Shown piece by piece: positions 61,992 to 64,000 of a stretch of 64,000 bases of DNA (positions are counted from its first letter, which is position 1; each line of letters opens with the position of its first letter). The translations under genes were made by a program, and so were the position numbers. The notes under the pieces are model-generated. The model had not been told where the DNA came from and made no database searches. It worked only from the letters and a program-made list of their open reading frames with translations. The stretch covers positions 62,001 through 126,000 of the forward strand of contig VFZL01000003.1 in NCBI GenBank assembly GCA_016871175.1, written 5' to 3'. Source of the stretch: Acidimicrobiia bacterium. GTDB lineage: Bacteria > Acidobacteriota > Vicinamibacteria > Vicinamibacterales > CAVVIG01.

Positions 61992-64000
61992 CTAGAAGCT
62001 CACCCGTGTGCCGACGATCACGGTTCTGGGAGCGCCAGGGGCCAAGAAAGTGCCCTGCTGGACGGGGAACTCGCCACCGACCGCGGGGAACTGACGGGCG
62101 ACGAACGTACCTGCAGGGGTGAACGCCACCGACCCGAGCTGCGCGGCCGATGCGTACTCGGCGCCGAGCAGGTTGTTGACCTGGACGAACAGCTGCATCC
62201 ACGGCGTGAATCGGTAGCGCACCGACAGGTTGCTCACCACATAGCCGTCGGCCGAGCCGGGACCGAGGTAGAAGAGCCCATCGGGCTCGTGCTCACCGTT
62301 CTCGTTGCCGCGTGCGAACGAGCTCGACGCGCCGATCACGTTGAAGTCGATCGAGAGCGCCGGCGTCGGCTGCCAATCCGCGAAGACCTTGAGGGTGTGG
62401 CTGGGCATCAACGGAATCCGGTCACCGGGTCCCACCTCGATCGTGCTCTCGAGGCCTGCCCGACCGGCTTCGGCGTTCTCGTTGCTGCTGTTACCCGACC
62501 CGTTGACGACTTCATGGCTCTGAAACGTCGCCGAGAGCCAGTTGTAACCCGCGCCGAAGGCCACATCACCCACGCGGCTCTGCACGCCGAGCTCGAGACC
62601 GAGCCGACGCGTGCGCCCGAAGTTCTTGAAGTAGCCGAAACCGGTTGCCTCGGACGCGACGAACAGGATGTCGTTCCGATTCTCTGCTTGGAAGAACCCC
62701 GCGTTCCACTGCGTGCGCCGGTGCCAGCGCCCGCGGACACCGGCCTCGACAGTCCGCGTCACGACCTGCTCGAGTGGCGGATCACCGGCCATCGCGTTCG
62801 GCAGCTTGCATGGCTGCTCAGGGTCTGCGCAGCCCAGCTCGATCGATGTCGCCGCGCGACTGCCTTCGCTGTAGCCCGCGTAGAGATCGATCGAGGGCCG
62901 AACGTTGTAGGTCACGCCGGCCGCAGGATTGAATCGCGAGAACACGTGATCCCCATCGAGCGATCCCGCTTCCCCACCCGGGCGGATCCGATCGCGGTTT
63001 TCGAGCCGCGTCCGATTGAAACGACCCGACACGGTGAGGTGCCACACATCGTTCAGCGTGAGCGTATCGAGGGCATAAACGCTCCACGTCCGCTGCACGC
63101 CGTCGAGCCTGACACGCGAATCGAAGGGCTCGCCGTCGACGTCCCCGGCGTTCTCGCCGTCGGCGAAGACGCCCGTGCCCTGGATGCTTCGATCCGGCAA
63201 CAGGTAGCCGAGCTCGGAGGACTGCAGGAAGTCCATGCGGCTCCGGTCGATCGCGGCGCCGAACACGACCTGGTGCTTTGCGGTCCGCCCCGTCTGCTCC
63301 CAGTTGGCCTGCCCCGTGAGACCGGCCGTGTTCTGATGCGCCTGCCCACGGTTGATCAACCCGTTGCACTGCTCTCCGGGCTCATCTTGGAGGAGGATGT
63401 TGCCAATACAGCGCAGGAATGGAAACGGCATGGTCGCGGCGCTCGCACCACTCACCGGCACAGTGGTGTACCCGGCAGCGATGAGCGCAGCACGTTCCGC
63501 AGCGCTCGGCTGATACACCGACTGATCGAGCGAGCCTTCGTTGGAGTCGCCGTTGAACGTGTGCGTCCGGATGTGCCGGACGTAGCCGCTGCCGGTGAAG
63601 CCGAGGCGATCGGACCACGCGCGACGAAAGATCGCATTGACCCATGTCGATCGGTTGTCGGTCTCATCAGGCTTCGTGTAGACGCTGCGGTAATCGCGCT
63701 CGAGCAATCGCTCCTCTTGAAGCCCATTCCCATTCAGCGCGTTGTCCGCGTGGGCCGCTGACACGGTCAGCGTGGTGCGCGCGTGCTGCCAGCCGATCTT
63801 GCCGAACAGTTGCCTCACGTCTGACGGGGATGCCTCGCGCCAGCCGTCCTCGGCGAACAGATTTCCGGTGGCGTACCAATGCAGCGACCCGTCGCCACGC
63901 GAGGCCCCGTGCTCGAACTCGACAGCCCGCCGTACGAACTGCCCGTAGAGGGCCTGGACCGACGTCCCTTTGTGGCTCAAGCCGTCCTTGGTCTGGAGCA
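61992..64000 (-). CDS. TonB-dependent outer-membrane receptor, N-terminus beyond window
   Basis: The frame stays open to the end of the window, so only the C-terminal ~670 residues (the barrel) are visible; the TonB box and plug lie outside. Barrel features are dense aromatic and Gly beta-strands (WYATGNLFAEDGWREA, DIYAGYSEGSRAATSIELGC, WNAGFFQAENRNDILFV, VSNLSVRYRFTPWMQLFVQVNNLLG) and the closing Phe of VGTRVSF. The VNNLLGAEYA segment is typical of siderophore- or vitamin-type receptors. Its ligand is unknown. It is not of the Oar type seen at 11.4 kb in the part visible here. Confidence 0.9.
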   Translation of the reverse strand, partial: LQTKDGLSHKGTSVQALYGQFVRRAVEFEHGASRGDGSLHWYATGNLFAEDGWREASPSDVRQLFGKIGWQHARTTLTVSAAHADNALNGNGLQEERLLERDYRSVYTKPDETDNRSTWVNAIFRRAWSDRLGFTGSGYVRHIRTHTFNGDSNEGSLDQSVYQPSAAERAALIAAGYTTVPVSGASAATMPFPFLRCIGNILLQDEPGEQCNGLINRGQAHQNTAGLTGQANWEQTGRTAKHQVVFGAAIDRSRMDFLQSSELGYLLPDRSIQGTGVFADGENAGDVDGEPFDSRVRLDGVQRTWSVYALDTLTLNDVWHLTVSGRFNRTRLENRDRIRPGGEAGSLDGDHVFSRFNPAAGVTYNVRPSIDLYAGYSEGSRAATSIELGCADPEQPCKLPNAMAGDPPLEQVVTRTVEAGVRGRWHRRTQWNAGFFQAENRNDILFVASEATGFGYFKNFGRTRRLGLELGVQSRVGDVAFGAGYNWLSATFQSHEVVNGSGNSSNENAEAGRAGLESTIEVGPGDRIPLMPSHTLKVFADWQPTPALSIDFNVIGASSSFARGNENGEHEPDGLFYLGPGSADGYVVSNLSVRYRFTPWMQLFVQVNNLLGAEYASAAQLGSVAFTPAGTFVARQFPAVGGEFPVQQGTFLAPGAPRTVIVGTRVSF

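Noticed and set aside
61575-63761. 728-residue plus-strand ORF
   Set aside because: It is antisense to the TonB receptor; residue make-up is that of a GC-rich shadow.

Overview
This 64 kb window comes from a high-GC bacterial chromosome. It is most likely an Acidobacteriota genome of the Vicinamibacteria type. The inference rests on a VWFA-related protein of the acidobacterial family, an Oar-type TonB receptor with a carboxypeptidase-regulatory N-terminus, many secreted PQQ, cytochrome c and copper-monooxygenase-like proteins, and short operons separated by convergent or divergent junctions. There is no rRNA, CRISPR array, integrase or transposase. One tRNA (Val, GAC) and one 6S RNA are visible.

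Region by region. 1-7.9 kb: a cut-off DUF457 membrane protein, then a minus-strand run of secreted proteins (lipoprotein, two small exported proteins, VWA protein, TPR protein, PQQ dehydrogenase) headed by a cytochrome c/copper-monooxygenase-like protein (heme-PHM). 8.3-16.8 kb: a plus-strand secreted beta-sandwich protein and a heme-PHM-TPR fusion, then a minus-strand heme-PHM, beta-sandwich protein and frameshifted TonB receptor. 16.8-19.1 kb: a decayed patch with a broken endonuclease IV gene, an internally deleted MFS transporter, and an in-frame fusion of the front of Memo to the tail of AMMECR1. 19.2-23.0 kb: gatCA, a zinc metallopeptidase and an ATP-grasp ligase in one overlapping run. 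23.2-26.9 kb: rpoZ, hsp20, dnaK and a divergent second hsp20. 26.9-32.2 kb: ymdB-xseA-xseB-ispA-tlyA-nadK. 32.3-36.3 kb: ruvX-mltG facing an EnvC-like protein and an S41 protease homologue. 36.4-43.8 kb: tRNA-Val, thrS-infC-rpmI-rplT-pheS-pheT, a ZapB-like coiled coil and zapA. 43.8-47.9 kb: a third heme-PHM/beta-sandwich module, with a ruined quinohemoprotein gene upstream. 48.0-50.3 kb: 6S RNA, thiL, DUF2062 and a 3D-domain protein. 50.4-64 kb: a heterodimeric ABC exporter, cstA, an outer-membrane barrel protein, an aminotransferase, a lytic transglycosylase with a GAF protein, and a second TonB receptor cut by the window end.

The most interesting theme is a thrice-repeated exported redox module. 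It consists of a one-heme cytochrome domain fused to a peptidylglycine-monooxygenase-like fold with all the predicted copper ligands, paired with a secreted beta-sandwich protein of unknown function. In two of three places it lies beside a PQQ dehydrogenase (intact once, a pseudogene once). Three of the four heme-PHM proteins end in a run of glutamines directly before the stop codon. I infer an extracytoplasmic oxidation system; its substrate is unknown.

The window also holds several broken or rearranged genes. Single-base homopolymer lesions could be sequencing errors, but the internal deletions and the Memo-AMMECR1 fusion are harder to explain that way.
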